The notes: a model not told the origin generated them from the sequence alone. 64,000 nucleotides of DNA from Paraburkholderia graminis C4D1M (GCF_000172415.1 NZ_ABLD01000009.1:124001-188000), one strand, 5' to 3'. Numbered from the stretch's first letter, positions 26,083 through 35,568 are shown. A program made the numbers and translations.

Positions 26083-27633
26083 ATGAATCTATTCCGAGCC
26101 CTGCTGACGGTCAGCGGTTTCACGCTGTTGTCGCGCGTGACCGGACTGGCCCGCGAAACGCTGATCGCGCGCGCGTTCGGCGCCAGTCAATACACTGACG
26201 CGTTCTACGTCGCCTTCCGCATTCCCAACCTGCTGCGCCGCATTTCCGCCGAAGGCGCGTTTTCGCAGGCCTTCGTGCCGATCCTCGCCGAGTTCAAGAA
26301 CCAGCAAGGACATGACGCCACCAAGGCGCTCGTCGATGCCACCTCGACGGTGCTCGCCTGGGCGCTCGCGGTGCTGTCGCTCGTCGGCGTGCTGGGCGCG
26401 TCGGGCGTCGTGTTCGTGGTCGCGTCGGGCCTCGCTCACGAAGGCCAGGCCTACGCGCTCGCGGTCACGATGACGCGCATCATGTTCCCGTACATCATCT
26501 TCATTTCGCTGACGTCGCTCGCGTCCGGCGTGCTGAACACGTACAAGAACTTCTCGCTGCCCGCGTTCGCGCCGGTTTTGCTGAACGTGTCGTTCATCGT
26601 TGCCGCCGTGTTTTTCGCGCCGCGCATGCACACGCCGGTCTATGCGCTTGCGTGGGCGGTGATCGCGGGCGGGTTGTTGCAGTTCGTCGTGCAACTGCCG
26701 GGTCTCAAGAAGATCGACATGGTGCCGCGCATCGGCCTCAATCCGCTGCGCGCGCTCGCGCATCGCGGCGTGAAGCGCGTGCTGTGGAAGATGGTGCCGG
26801 CCATGTTCGCCGTCTCCGTCGCGCAGATCAGCCTCATCATCAATACGAATATCGCGTCGCGCATCGGGCCGGGCGCCGTCTCGTGGATCAACTACGCGGA
26901 CCGGCTGATGGAATTTCCGACCGCGCTGCTCGGCGTCGCGCTAGGCACGATCCTGCTGCCGAGTCTTTCGAAGGCGCACGTCGACGCCGATCCTCACGAA
27001 TATTCGTCGCTGCTCGACTGGGGTTTGCGCGTCACGTTTTTGCTCGCTGCGCCGAGCGCCGTTGCGCTGTTCTTTTTTGCTGAGCCGTTGACGGCCACGC
27101 TGTTTCACTACGGCAAGTTCGACGGCAACGCGGTCGTGATGGTGGCGCGCGCGCTGGCCGCTTACGGCGTCGGCCTGATCGGCCTGATTCTGATCAAGAT
27201 CCTCGCGCCCGGCTTCTACGCGAAGCAGGACATCAAGACGCCGGTGAAGATCGGCATCGGCGTGCTGATTCTTACGCAGTTGAGCAACTACGTGTTCGTG
27301 CCGATCTTCGCGCATGCGGGGCTCACGCTGAGCGTCGGGCTCGGCGCTTGCGGCAACGCGCTGTTGCTGTTCCTCGGATTGCGCAAGCGCGGCATCTATA
27401 CGCCGTCGAGCGGCTGGCTCAAGTTCTTCGCGCAGTTGTTCGGCGCGTGTCTGGTCCTCGCGGGCACCATGCGTTGGCTGTCCATCAGCTTCGACTGGAT
27501 CGGCATGCATGACCGGCCCATCGACCGCATGGCGCTGCTCGCTGCCTGCCTCGTGCTGTTCGCGGCGCTATATTTCGGTATGCTTTGGCTGATGGGCTTC
27601 AAGTACGCGTATTTCAAAAGGCGAGTGAAGTGA
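26083..27633 (+). CDS. murJ: Lipid II flippase MurJ (MviN)
   Basis: Flips lipid II across the inner membrane for peptidoglycan synthesis. 516 residues with about 14 membrane segments, MOP superfamily. The start MNLFRALLTVSGFTLLSRVTGLARETLIARAFGAS, the DAFYVAFRIPNLLRRISAEGAFSQAFVPIL segment and the LLGVALGTILLPSLSKAH segment are diagnostic. ATG 26083 is chosen by family fit. Its TGA overlaps the next gene's ATG by one base. Confidence 0.96.
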   Translation: MNLFRALLTVSGFTLLSRVTGLARETLIARAFGASQYTDAFYVAFRIPNLLRRISAEGAFSQAFVPILAEFKNQQGHDATKALVDATSTVLAWALAVLSLVGVLGASGVVFVVASGLAHEGQAYALAVTMTRIMFPYIIFISLTSLASGVLNTYKNFSLPAFAPVLLNVSFIVAAVFFAPRMHTPVYALAWAVIAGGLLQFVVQLPGLKKIDMVPRIGLNPLRALAHRGVKRVLWKMVPAMFAVSVAQISLIINTNIASRIGPGAVSWINYADRLMEFPTALLGVALGTILLPSLSKAHVDADPHEYSSLLDWGLRVTFLLAAPSAVALFFFAEPLTATLFHYGKFDGNAVVMVARALAAYGVGLIGLILIKILAPGFYAKQDIKTPVKIGIGVLILTQLSNYVFVPIFAHAGLTLSVGLGACGNALLLFLGLRKRGIYTPSSGWLKFFAQLFGACLVLAGTMRWLSISFDWIGMHDRPIDRMALLAACLVLFAALYFGMLWLMGFKYAYFKRRVK

Positions 27634-28481
27634 TGACGATCACGCGGGTTCTCGACTATTTCAGCACGCTCGTCGCCGAAGACGAGAGCTTGCCGCTGAC
27701 AGAGGCGGCGCTCTCGCTCGCGCAGGACGCTTACCCGGATCTCGATCTGCAAGGCACGCTGGCCGAGATCGACGAACTGGTGGTGCGCCTGCAGCGCCGC
27801 ATGCCGGATGACGCGGACATCCGCCAGAAGGTCGGCATTCTGAACCGGTTCTTCTTCCGCGAGTTGGGTTTTGCCAGCAATCTGAACGACTATTACGACC
27901 CCGACAACAGCCATCTGAACGCGGTGCTCAAACGTCGCCGCGGCATTCCGATTTCGCTCGCGGTGCTGTATCTGGAGATGGCCGAGCAGATCGGCATTCC
28001 GGCGCGCGGCGTATCGTTTCCCGGTCATTTCCTGTTGCGTGTCACGACGCCCGACGGCGACGTGATGCTCGATCCGACGAGCGGACATTCGCTGTCGGAA
28101 TCGGAAATGGTCGACATGCTGGAGCCGTATGTGGCGTCGGCCGGCGAGTCGGTGAGCCGGGCGCTGCGCATGCTGCTGCAGCCGGCCACGCGGCGCGAGA
28201 TCATCGCGCGTATGTTGCGCAATCTGAAGTCCACGTATTTGCAGACCGAGCGCTGGCAGCGCCTGCTTGCCGTGCAGCAGCGTCTCGTGATCCTGTTGCC
28301 CGACAGTATCGACGAGATTCGCGACCGCGGTTTTGCGTATGCGCGTCTGGACTATTTGCGCCCGGCGCTCGAAGACCTCGAGCGTTATCTCGGCGAGTGC
28401 CCCGATGCGGAAGACGCAACCGTTGTGGAATCGCAGTTGCAGGAATTGCGTCAGCGCACGCAGCATAACGATCGCGACTAG
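27633..28481 (+). CDS. SirB1-like transglutaminase-fold/TPR protein
   Basis: 282 residues. An N-terminal SirB1 (Transglut_core2) domain carries KRRRGIPISLAVLYLEMAEQIGIPARGVSFPGHFLLRV, followed by TPR-like repeats near the C-terminus (RWQRLLAVQQRLVILLPD...YLRPALEDLERYL). The usual transglutaminase Cys is not visible in the core, so catalytic activity is doubtful. It is coupled to murJ by a one-base overlap. E. coli SirB1 lies near hemK/kdsA; here the link to murJ is the only context. Function unknown. Confidence 0.82.
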   Translation: MTITRVLDYFSTLVAEDESLPLTEAALSLAQDAYPDLDLQGTLAEIDELVVRLQRRMPDDADIRQKVGILNRFFFRELGFASNLNDYYDPDNSHLNAVLKRRRGIPISLAVLYLEMAEQIGIPARGVSFPGHFLLRVTTPDGDVMLDPTSGHSLSESEMVDMLEPYVASAGESVSRALRMLLQPATRREIIARMLRNLKSTYLQTERWQRLLAVQQRLVILLPDSIDEIRDRGFAYARLDYLRPALEDLERYLGECPDAEDATVVESQLQELRQRTQHNDRD

Positions 28482-28528
28482 CGAGCAGCAAAGCCGTCAA
28501 CGGTCGTTAGGCCGCGCGCTAAAAACAG

Positions 28529-28562
28529 AACGCCTGCACGGGATTCGCGTGCAGGCGTTTTT
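28529..28562 (+). terminator. Rho-independent terminator after murJ-sirB1
   Basis: Perfect 12-bp stem AACGCCTGCACG/CGTGCAGGCGTT with a 7-base loop, then TTTTT. It lies between converging genes. Confidence 0.9.
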
Positions 28563-28606
28563 CGTTATTGCGGCGGCAAATCGCAACGGCAATTCGCGGC
28601 GCGTCG

Positions 28607-29365
28607 TTACTTCGGCTGCATGCGAATCGCGCCGTCGAGACGAATCACTTCGCCGTTAAGCATCGGATTGTCGAGAATCTGCTTCGCGAGCATCGCGTAT
28701 TCGATCGGTTTGCCGAGGCGCGGCGGGAACGGCACCATCGCGCCGAGCGCGTCCTGCACTTCCTGCGGCATGCCGAGCAGCATCGGCGTTTCGAAGATGC
28801 CGGGCGCGATCGTCATCACGCGGATCGCGTTGCGCGACAGGTCGCGTGCGATAGGCAGCGTCATGCCGACCACGCCGCCTTTGGACGCCGCGTAGGCCGC
28901 CTGTCCGATCTGGCCGTCGTAGGCCGCGACCGACGCCGTGTTGATGATCACGCCGCGTTCGCCGTTCGCATTCGGCTCGTTCTTCGACATCGCAGTGGCC
29001 GCGAGGCGAATCATGTTGAACGTGCCGATCAGATTGATCGAGATGGTGCGCGCGAACGCGTCGAGCGGATGCGGGCCGTCCTTGCCGACGGTCTTCGCGG
29101 CGGGCGCGACGCCCGCGCAATTGATGAGGCCGCGCAGCGTGCCGAGTTTCGTCGCGGCTTCGACGGCTCGCGTCGCATCGTCCTCGCGGCTCACGTCGCA
29201 TTTGACGAAAACGCCGCCGAGTTCCTTGGCGAGCGCCTCGCCGGCGTCCTGATTCAGGTCGGCGAGCACCACCTTGCCGCCGTTCTCCGCGAGAAGGCGC
29301 GCGGTCGCGGCGCCAAGCCCCGATGCGCCGCCGGTGATCAGGAATGCGTTGTCACGAATCTCCAT
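28607..29365 (-). CDS. Short-chain dehydrogenase, 3-hydroxyacyl-CoA dehydrogenase type II-like
   Basis: 252-residue NAD(H)-dependent SDR. The Rossmann motif TGGASGLG lies at about 11-18, LADLN (acidic residue favouring NAD) follows, and NCAGVAP plus the catalytic Ser-Tyr-Lys set in NTASVAAYDGQIGQAAYAASKGG are intact. The sequence resembles HSD17B10/2-methyl-3-hydroxybutyryl-CoA dehydrogenases (PFPPRLGKPIEYAMLAKQILDN), suggesting branched-chain acyl-CoA breakdown. It stands alone here, so the pathway is not confirmed. Confidence 0.85.
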   Translation of the reverse strand: MEIRDNAFLITGGASGLGAATARLLAENGGKVVLADLNQDAGEALAKELGGVFVKCDVSREDDATRAVEAATKLGTLRGLINCAGVAPAAKTVGKDGPHPLDAFARTISINLIGTFNMIRLAATAMSKNEPNANGERGVIINTASVAAYDGQIGQAAYAASKGGVVGMTLPIARDLSRNAIRVMTIAPGIFETPMLLGMPQEVQDALGAMVPFPPRLGKPIEYAMLAKQILDNPMLNGEVIRLDGAIRMQPK

Positions 29366-29481
29366 CTCTGCTCCTTTCCTTGATACGGTAAGTAACGTCC
29401 AGATCGAATATCTTTTCGATCATGGATGATCCCACATCGCCATCGCCGAGGAGCAAATTAAAACGGCCGTGCTGAAGGCAT

Positions 29482-29513
29482 AAAAAAACCCGCCGGAAAG
29501 AGGCGGGTTTTTT
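29482..29513 (-). terminator. Rho-independent terminator after adk
   Basis: Stem CCCGCC/GGCGGG with flanking A and T runs on both sides, loop of 7. On the minus strand it ends in a seven-T run 25 bp past the adk stop. Confidence 0.88.
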
Positions 29514-29537
29514 GCCAACGCAAGCTGCGGCGTTGAA

Positions 29538-30203
29538 TTACTTCAGCGCGTCGAACACGCGGTCGCGGATTTCCTCGACCGTGCCGAGGCCGGAGATGCG
29601 GCGGTATTGCGGCGCCTTCAGCGATGTGGTCGCGTCGCCGTTCTTCGCCCAGCCGTTGTAGTAGTCGATCAACGGCTTGGTCTGCGCTTCGTATACCTGT
29701 AAGCGCTTCTTGACGGTTTCTTCCTTGTCGTCCTCGCGCTGGATCAGCGGCTCGCCCGTCACGTCGTCGAGACCTTCCACCTTCGGCGGATTGAACTTGA
29801 CGTGATATGTGCGGCCCGACGCGGCGTGCGAGCGGCGGCCGCTCATGCGCACGATGATCTCGTCGAACGGCACGTCGATTTCCAGCACGTAGTCGATCGC
29901 GACGCCGGCCTGCTTCATCGCCTCCGCTTGCGGAATGGTGCGCGGAAAGCCGTCGAACAGATACCCGTTTGCGCAGTCCGGCTGTTGCAGACGCTCTTTC
30001 ACCAGGTTGATGATCAGCTCGTCTGTGACGAGTTCGCCTGCGTCCATGAAGCGCTTCGCCTCGAGGCCGAGCGGCGTGCCTGCCTTGACGGCCGCGCGCA
30101 ACATGTCACCGGTGGAAATTTGCGGGATGCCGAATTTTTCCTTGATGAAGTTTGCCTGAGTGCCCTTACCCGCGCCGGGCGCACCCAAAAGAATCAAACG
30201 CAT
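29538..30203 (-). CDS. adk: Adenylate kinase
   Basis: Interconverts ATP + AMP and 2 ADP in the cytosol. 221 residues. The P-loop LLGAPGAGKGTQANFI is at residues 4-19; GYLFDGFPRTIPQAEAM and the LID region with RRSHAASGRTYHVKFNPPKVEGLDDVTGEPLIQREDD are those of the long, zinc-free bacterial enzyme. ATG 30203 gives the canonical MRLILLG start. It follows kdsB on the same strand after 208 bp. Confidence 0.97.
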   Translation of the reverse strand: MRLILLGAPGAGKGTQANFIKEKFGIPQISTGDMLRAAVKAGTPLGLEAKRFMDAGELVTDELIINLVKERLQQPDCANGYLFDGFPRTIPQAEAMKQAGVAIDYVLEIDVPFDEIIVRMSGRRSHAASGRTYHVKFNPPKVEGLDDVTGEPLIQREDDKEETVKKRLQVYEAQTKPLIDYYNGWAKNGDATTSLKAPQYRRISGLGTVEEIRDRVFDALK

Positions 30204-30411
30204 GTGTATCTCCAGATCTATGTGAATTCTTGGTGGCGCTGCGGTCGTCCCACGAGGGGCAAGGGACCCGCGTCGGCTGCCGCTTCGCGTTTCGCGCTGC
30301 ACGTCGACGACGGCGCTGCTGAAACACGTACGGCGCGACCGGGCAAACCCTGGCTCTCGCTAATCACGGGAGGCGCGCACAAGCGTCCGATTATGCCACG
30401 GGTTTTTGCGC

Positions 30412-31212
30412 TCAAGACCCGAATAAAGCCCGCACGCGCGCGAGGTCCGCGGGCGTGTCCACACCCGGCAACGGCACTTCGGGCGTGACCAGGACGGCGA
30501 TGCGTTCGCCGTGCCACATCGCGCGCAATTGCTCGAGCGCTTCGACCTGTTCGATCGGCGAGATCGCCAGATCGGGATAGCTGCGCAGGAATTTTGCGCG
30601 ATACGCATACAGCCCGATATGCCGATGAACCACGGCGGGCGAGGGCGGCACAGGCATCGACGCGACGTTGGGCCAGTGCGGCTGATAGGCGTCGCGTGCC
30701 CAGGGAATCGGCGCGCGCGAGAAGTAGAGCGCTACGCCGCGCGCGTCGAGCACGACCTTGACGACGTTGGGATTGAAAATCTCCGCGGCATCGGCGATAG
30801 GATGCGCCGCGGTGGCGATCGCGCAATCGCTGCGTGCCGCGAGATGCGACGCGACGCCACGCACGAGAGACGGATCGATCAGCGGTTCATCGCCTTGCAC
30901 ATTGACCACGATCGTCTCGTCGCTCCAGCCGAATTGCGACGCGACTTCGGCGAGACGGTCCGTGCCCGACGGATGATCGGCGCGCGTGAGCACGGCTTCG
31001 AAACCATGCTCGCGGGCGGCGTCGAGTACCGACTGAGCGTCCGATGCGATCAACACCTGCTCGGCGCCCGATTCGCGTGCGCGCTCGGCGACCCGCACGA
31101 CCATCGGCTTGCCGCCGATATCGGCGAGCGGCTTGTTGGGCAGACGGGTCGACGCGAGGCGTGCCGGCACGACGGCAATGAACGGGGGCGTGGCGGAGGC
31201 GGTGTGGGTCAT
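30412..31212 (-). CDS. kdsB: CMP-KDO synthetase (3-deoxy-manno-octulosonate cytidylyltransferase)
   Basis: Activates KDO with CTP for lipopolysaccharide inner core assembly. 266 residues from ATG 31212. The nucleotidyltransferase start FIAVVPARLASTRLPNKPLADIGGKPMVV and NVQGDEPLIDPSLV, with HIGLYAYR further on, are diagnostic. It is the last member of an lpxK-trm112-kdsB cluster like that of E. coli (lpxK-ycaR-kdsB). The ribosome-binding site is weak. Confidence 0.94.
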   Translation of the reverse strand: MTHTASATPPFIAVVPARLASTRLPNKPLADIGGKPMVVRVAERARESGAEQVLIASDAQSVLDAAREHGFEAVLTRADHPSGTDRLAEVASQFGWSDETIVVNVQGDEPLIDPSLVRGVASHLAARSDCAIATAAHPIADAAEIFNPNVVKVVLDARGVALYFSRAPIPWARDAYQPHWPNVASMPVPPSPAVVHRHIGLYAYRAKFLRSYPDLAISPIEQVEALEQLRAMWHGERIAVLVTPEVPLPGVDTPADLARVRALFGS

Positions 31213-31537
31213 CGGAGAGATGAGGAAGTGGGGGGGAAGGGGAGAGGGAGGTGGTGTGGGGTGCGTCAGGGGGTGGGAGCGGGAGCGGGCTAACGAGAGC
31301 TGACAATTTTGACGAATCAACGAGGGCCAACAAGCCACGCGATGAGCTGCGAGCCGAGGAGCCAGCCAAGTCCCGAGCCGCAAGCCAACCGGCACAACCG
31401 GCCAACGAGCCACCTTGGCAACCGGCACACTAATCTTGCACCAATCGCCGCTTCGTAAACATGGCCAACCACCCGCCGCTAACAGACCCGAAACTGGCTC
31501 CGCGCGAAATCCTCACGCCGCGCCAGCCCGACACGCC

Positions 31538-31741
31538 TCAGGCCACCGACCCCGGATTCAGATCCACAGGCGTGCCTTCGACAGTCTGCCGCGCTTCGTC
31601 GACCAGCATGACGGGGATGCCGTCGCGAATCGGATAGGCGAGCTTGTCCGCGTTGCAGATCAGCTCCTGCGCGGAACGGTCGTAGCTGAGCGGGCCCTTG
31701 CAGATCGGGCAAACGAGAATTTCAAGCAGGCGAGCGTCCAC
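31538..31741 (-). CDS. Trm112/YcaR family zinc-ribbon-like protein
   Basis: 67 residues starting at GTG 31741 with a GGAG ribosome-binding site; the frame opens at TTG 31756 but that start is unsupported. VDARLLEILVCPICKGPL, ELICNADKLAYPIRDGIPVML are typical of YcaR-type proteins. Only the CxxC pair and one more Cys remain of a possible metal site. It overlaps the lpxK stop by 20 bases and sits between lpxK and kdsB, as ycaR does in E. coli. Role unknown; Trm112 proteins elsewhere activate methyltransferases. Confidence 0.9.
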   Translation of the reverse strand: MDARLLEILVCPICKGPLSYDRSAQELICNADKLAYPIRDGIPVMLVDEARQTVEGTPVDLNPGSVA

Positions 31742-32738
31742 GGACTTTCTCCACAACTAATGCAATGAGGCGATGATCGAGCGCGGCTTCGACGGGAACA
31801 ACCCAGATGCGCGCGTCGCGCCAGGACCCCAATTTTACCGCATCCTTTTCCGTTATCAGGATGGCGTCGGCGTCGGCGCCCGTAAAAGGATTGCGCTCGA
31901 AAGCGTAGTGATCGGGCAGCGCGCGTGTCTCAGGCGCGAGGCCGGCGGCGCGCAGCGTGGCGAAAAAACGCTCGGGCGCGCCGATGCCGGCGGCCGCCAG
32001 CACGCGCTCGCCGCGGAACTGCGCGAGCGGGCGGCGCAACGCCGGGTTATCGAGATGCCACGCGTCGGCCGGTGCAAGCTGAAGCGCGAACGTGTTCGGC
32101 CACGGAGGCAGCGTCTTCGCGTAAGGGTCGTTGATCAGCGTGGCGTCGCGCCGACGCGAGAGCGGCTCGCGCAAGGGACCCGCCGGCAGCAGAAAGCCGT
32201 TGCCGCCGAGCCGGTGATCGAACACGACCAGCTCGGCGTCGCGCGCGAGCCGGTAGTGCTGAAGGCCGTCGTCGCTGACGATCACGTCGACGTCGCGATG
32301 CGCCGCGCACAACGCCTCCGCCGCCGCCACGCGGTCCGGGCACACCCAGACCGGCGCGCCGGTGCGGCGCGAGATCAACAGCGGTTCGTCGCCGCCGACA
32401 CTGGCCGCCGAGGCGGGCGTAACCGGCGTCGGCGTCTTGACCCGCGCGCCGTAGCCGCGCGACACGACGCCAGGGTTGAAGCCGGCGCCGCGCAACGCTT
32501 CGACGAGCGCGATCACGGTCGGCGTCTTGCCGGTGCCGCCGACGGTCACATTGCCGACCACCACCACGGGCACGCCCACGCGCACCGGCTTAATCCAGCC
32601 GAGCGAGAATGCCGCGCGGCGCAGCGCGGCGACAGCGCCGAACACGCATGCGAGCGGTGTCAGCGACCACGCAAGCGGTCCGCGGTGCTGCCACTCGCGC
32701 CCCACGCGCGCTTCCAAACGATCGAAGATTCCGCTCAT
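31722..32738 (-). CDS. lpxK: Tetraacyldisaccharide 4'-kinase
   Basis: Inner-membrane kinase that phosphorylates the lipid A precursor. 338 residues. An N-terminal hydrophobic segment (about 23-40) anchors it, then the Walker A VGNVTVGGTGKTPTVIALVEAL and VIVSDDGLQHYRLARDAELVVFD follow, the latter with the catalytic Asp region. LITEKDAVKL near the end is also conserved. It is the first gene of the lpxK-trm112-kdsB cluster and is divergent from xseA. Confidence 0.95.
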   Translation of the reverse strand: MSGIFDRLEARVGREWQHRGPLAWSLTPLACVFGAVAALRRAAFSLGWIKPVRVGVPVVVVGNVTVGGTGKTPTVIALVEALRGAGFNPGVVSRGYGARVKTPTPVTPASAASVGGDEPLLISRRTGAPVWVCPDRVAAAEALCAAHRDVDVIVSDDGLQHYRLARDAELVVFDHRLGGNGFLLPAGPLREPLSRRRDATLINDPYAKTLPPWPNTFALQLAPADAWHLDNPALRRPLAQFRGERVLAAAGIGAPERFFATLRAAGLAPETRALPDHYAFERNPFTGADADAILITEKDAVKLGSWRDARIWVVPVEAALDHRLIALVVEKVRGRSPA

Positions 32739-33317
32739 CGGCAGGCCGGGCGGACGAGCGGCTCGCCGCTCGCGGGACGGCGCGAGCGCGGCGGCGTGAA
32801 GGCGCCAGGGGCAATACGCGGGACAGGCATCAGCGCGATTCTCCGGACGGTCGAAAAACTTAAAAGCAGAAAGGGAAGCATAGGCAGCGCGTGTCAGCAG
32901 CGCCCTTCGTCACGCGCACGTTGCGGCGCTTGCGTGCGTGCTTTTCCCTTACTGTCGAACCCGCCACTCTAGCGCGCACGCGTCCCCGGCCGCAAGTCGC
33001 GTTGGCTGCGTCCTATGCCTGCCGCGTCGCGTGTTGCGCCTCTTGCAGCCTGTGGATAACTTTGTGGAGAACCCGCCCGCCGCAGCGCCTCAAGGGCCGT
33101 TGCAAGCGCCTTGCGTCGGCGATCACCTCAGGAGGTCATCAGTAAATTTCATATAAATCAACGGGATGCTTCGGTTTCCCGTAGTTTGCCGGGCGCGTGG
33201 CGGAATTCGCCTTGACGGTCCCGGCATGTGGACACTTTTAACAATTTGCGCGTCGCGCTGGACGCGATTGGCCACTCGGTCTATCGTCTGTCCGGCCAGT
33301 CACCACCATCCCTTCGC
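32739..33317. other. 579-bp intergenic region between lpxK and xseA
   Basis: Divergent promoter region without a supported gene. It contains TGTGGATAA at 33051-33059, the complement of a consensus DnaA box (TTATCCACA), and TGTGGAGAA at 33063-33071, one mismatch away, 12 bp on. The second copy of the 20-bp repeat lies at 33091-33110. The xseA frame is open back to a GTG at 33228 but lacks support there. Confidence 0.5.
33091..33110. repeat. 20-bp dispersed exact repeat, copy 2
   Basis: Same 20 bases as 2055-2074. Here the right end forms a small stem with the following bases (GCAAG-CGC-CTTGC). Confidence 0.5.
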
Positions 33318-34697
33318 ATGAATTCCGACAGTTCCCTTACCTCGTCGACGATGCCCGGCGGCGAAGTCGTCGTTCCCGTTTCCGCTCTGAATCGCGCGAT
33401 CGGCAGCATGCTCGAGCGCTCGTTTCCGCTGGTGTGGGTTGCCGGCGAAGTCTCCAATTTCACGCGCGCCGCGAGCGGTCACTGGTACTTTTCGATCAAG
33501 GACGCGCAGGCGCAAATGCGCTGCGTGATGTTCCGCGGCCGCGCGCAATACGCCGAGTTCACGCCGAAGGAAGGCGACCGCATCGAAGTGCGGGCGCTCG
33601 TCACGATGTACGAGCCGCGCGGCGAACTGCAACTGAACGTCGAGGCAGTGCGGCGCACCGGCCAGGGACGTCTTTACGAAGCGTTTTTGCGGCTCAAGGC
33701 ACAGCTCGAAGCCGAGGGCCTTTTTGCCGCCGAACGCAAGCGCGCGCTGCCGTCGCATCCGCGCGCAATTGGCATCGTCACGTCGTTGCAGGCCGCGGCG
33801 CTGCGCGACGTGCTGACGACGCTGTCGCGTCGCGCGCCGCATATTCCCGTGATCGTCTATCCGGCGCCGGTGCAAGGCGTGGGCGCAAGCGCGAAGCTCG
33901 CGGCAATGGTCGATGCGGTCAGCGCGCGGCGCGAGGTCGACGTGTTGATCGTGTGCCGTGGCGGCGGCTCGATTGAAGACCTGTGGGCCTTCAACGAAGA
34001 AGTGCTCGCGCGCGCGATTGCGGAGAGCGCGGTTCCGGTCGTGAGCGGCGTGGGGCACGAAACCGATTTCACGATCGCCGATTTCGCCGCCGATGTCCGC
34101 GCGCCCACGCCCACAGGCGCCGCCGAACTGGTGAGCCCGCAGCGCGTGCTGTTGCTGCGCGAGCTCGACCATCGCCATGCGACGCTTGCACGCGGCTTCG
34201 GCCGGATGATGGAGCGGCGCGCCCAGCAGCTCGACTGGCTCGCGCGCCGGCTTGTGTCGCCCGCCGAGCGTCTCGCGCGGCAACGCACGCATTTGCAGCA
34301 ACTGAGCGCGCGGCTCGCGTCGGCCGGGGCAAGGCCCGTGCGCGATGCCCGAGCGCGGTTTTCGCTGCTGCAGATGCGTTGGCAGCGCTGGCGTCCGGAT
34401 CTCGCTGCGCATCAGGCGCGGCTTGGCAATCTCACGCAACGGCTCGACGCCGCATTGCTGCGTCAGCATGAACGTCAGGCCGCGCGCATCGCCACGCTGT
34501 CGGCGCGGCTCGAAGTGCTGAGTCCGCAGCGCACGCTCGAGCGCGGCTATGCCGCGGTACTCGATGCACAGACCGGCCGCGCGGTGCGCGCGCCGTCGTC
34601 GTTGAAACCGGGACGCCGCCTGACGATGCATCTCGCCGAGGGCACCGCAGACGTCGCCCTCGCCGATGTGCAGCCGCGTCTTGCCGACGGTTTCTGA
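33318..34697 (+). CDS. xseA: Exodeoxyribonuclease VII large subunit
   Basis: Large subunit of the single-strand nuclease ExoVII, acting with XseB in mismatch and recombination repair. 459 residues from ATG 33318 (E. coli 456). An OB-fold (LNRAIGSMLERSFPLVWVAGEVSNFTRAASGHWYFSIKD) is followed by the catalytic domain with IGIVTSLQAAALRDVL, VCRGGGSIEDLWAFNEE and VSGVGHETDFTIADFAADVRAPTPTGAAEL, then coiled-coil helices. No clear ribosome-binding site; GTG 33228 and ATG 33351 are other options. xseB is not nearby. Confidence 0.93.
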   Translation: MNSDSSLTSSTMPGGEVVVPVSALNRAIGSMLERSFPLVWVAGEVSNFTRAASGHWYFSIKDAQAQMRCVMFRGRAQYAEFTPKEGDRIEVRALVTMYEPRGELQLNVEAVRRTGQGRLYEAFLRLKAQLEAEGLFAAERKRALPSHPRAIGIVTSLQAAALRDVLTTLSRRAPHIPVIVYPAPVQGVGASAKLAAMVDAVSARREVDVLIVCRGGGSIEDLWAFNEEVLARAIAESAVPVVSGVGHETDFTIADFAADVRAPTPTGAAELVSPQRVLLLRELDHRHATLARGFGRMMERRAQQLDWLARRLVSPAERLARQRTHLQQLSARLASAGARPVRDARARFSLLQMRWQRWRPDLAAHQARLGNLTQRLDAALLRQHERQAARIATLSARLEVLSPQRTLERGYAAVLDAQTGRAVRAPSSLKPGRRLTMHLAEGTADVALADVQPRLADGF

Positions 34698-34823
34698 CAT
34701 CGCGCTGACACGCTGCGCGTGCGTAGTTTTGACTGCGCGAGCTCGCGTTTGCAGAGCAAACGGAAGCACTAATTACGCGGTTTTGCGGGCGATTCGCCGA
34801 TGCCGGACATAAAGTCCGTTCGT

Positions 34824-34852
34824 TTGCGGGGTTATTCCAAGTCGCCTACAAT
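34824..34852 (+). promoter_or_regulatory. Candidate sodB promoter
   Basis: TTGCGG at 34824-34829 and TACAAT at 34847-34852 are separated by 17 bp and lie about 63 bp before the sodB ATG. The match is decent but not consensus. TTATCCGCA (one mismatch from a DnaA box) lies downstream at 34869-34877. Confidence 0.45.
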
Positions 34853-34914
34853 CGAGTGCTCTAAAGCGTTATCCGCAGACTCCCCACAACAGATACAGAC
34901 TGAAGGAAAGCACC

Positions 34915-35493
34915 ATGGAACATACGCTCCCGCCGCTGCCGTTCGCGAAAAACGCACTCGCTCCGCACATGTCGGAAGAGACGCTCGAGTTTCACTACGG
35001 CAAGCACCACCAGACCTATGTGACCAACCTGAACAATCTGATCAAGGGCACGGAGTTCGAGAATCTGTCGCTCGAAGAAATCGTGAAGAAGTCGTCGGGC
35101 GGCGTGTTCAATAACGCAGCTCAAGTGTGGAACCACACGTTCTTCTGGAACAGCCTGTCGCCGCAAGGTGGCGGTGCACCGACCGGCGCGCTGGCCGACG
35201 CGATCAACGCCAAGTGGGGCTCGTTCGACAAGTTCAAGGAAGAGTTCGCGAAGACCGCAATCGGCACGTTCGGCTCGGGCTGGGCATGGCTCGTGAAGAA
35301 GGCAGACGGTTCGCTCGACCTCGTGTCGACGAGCAACGCTGCGACGCCGCTGACCACGGACGCCAAAGCGCTGATCACGATCGACGTGTGGGAACACGCG
35401 TATTACATCGACTATCGCAACGCGCGTCCGAAGTTTGTCGAAGCTTACTGGAACATCGTCAACTGGGAATTCGCGTCGAAGAACTTCGCGTGA
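34915..35493 (+). CDS. sodB: Superoxide dismutase [Fe]
   Basis: Dismutates superoxide in the cytosol. 192 residues. Metal ligands are His27 (FHYGKHHQTYV), His74 (VWNHTFFW), Asp157 and His161 (DVWEHAYYIDY). The GTFGSGWAWLV segment and overall length point to the iron enzyme rather than Mn. A GAAGGAAAG ribosome-binding site precedes ATG 34915. A terminator follows. Confidence 0.96.
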   Translation: MEHTLPPLPFAKNALAPHMSEETLEFHYGKHHQTYVTNLNNLIKGTEFENLSLEEIVKKSSGGVFNNAAQVWNHTFFWNSLSPQGGGAPTGALADAINAKWGSFDKFKEEFAKTAIGTFGSGWAWLVKKADGSLDLVSTSNAATPLTTDAKALITIDVWEHAYYIDYRNARPKFVEAYWNIVNWEFASKNFA

Positions 35494-35568
35494 TTTTTCG
35501 GTGTGTTGCGGCGTTGGGCCGGCTTTGAATCGGCTCTGAATCGGTTCACAACGGCCGCTATGCAAGAA

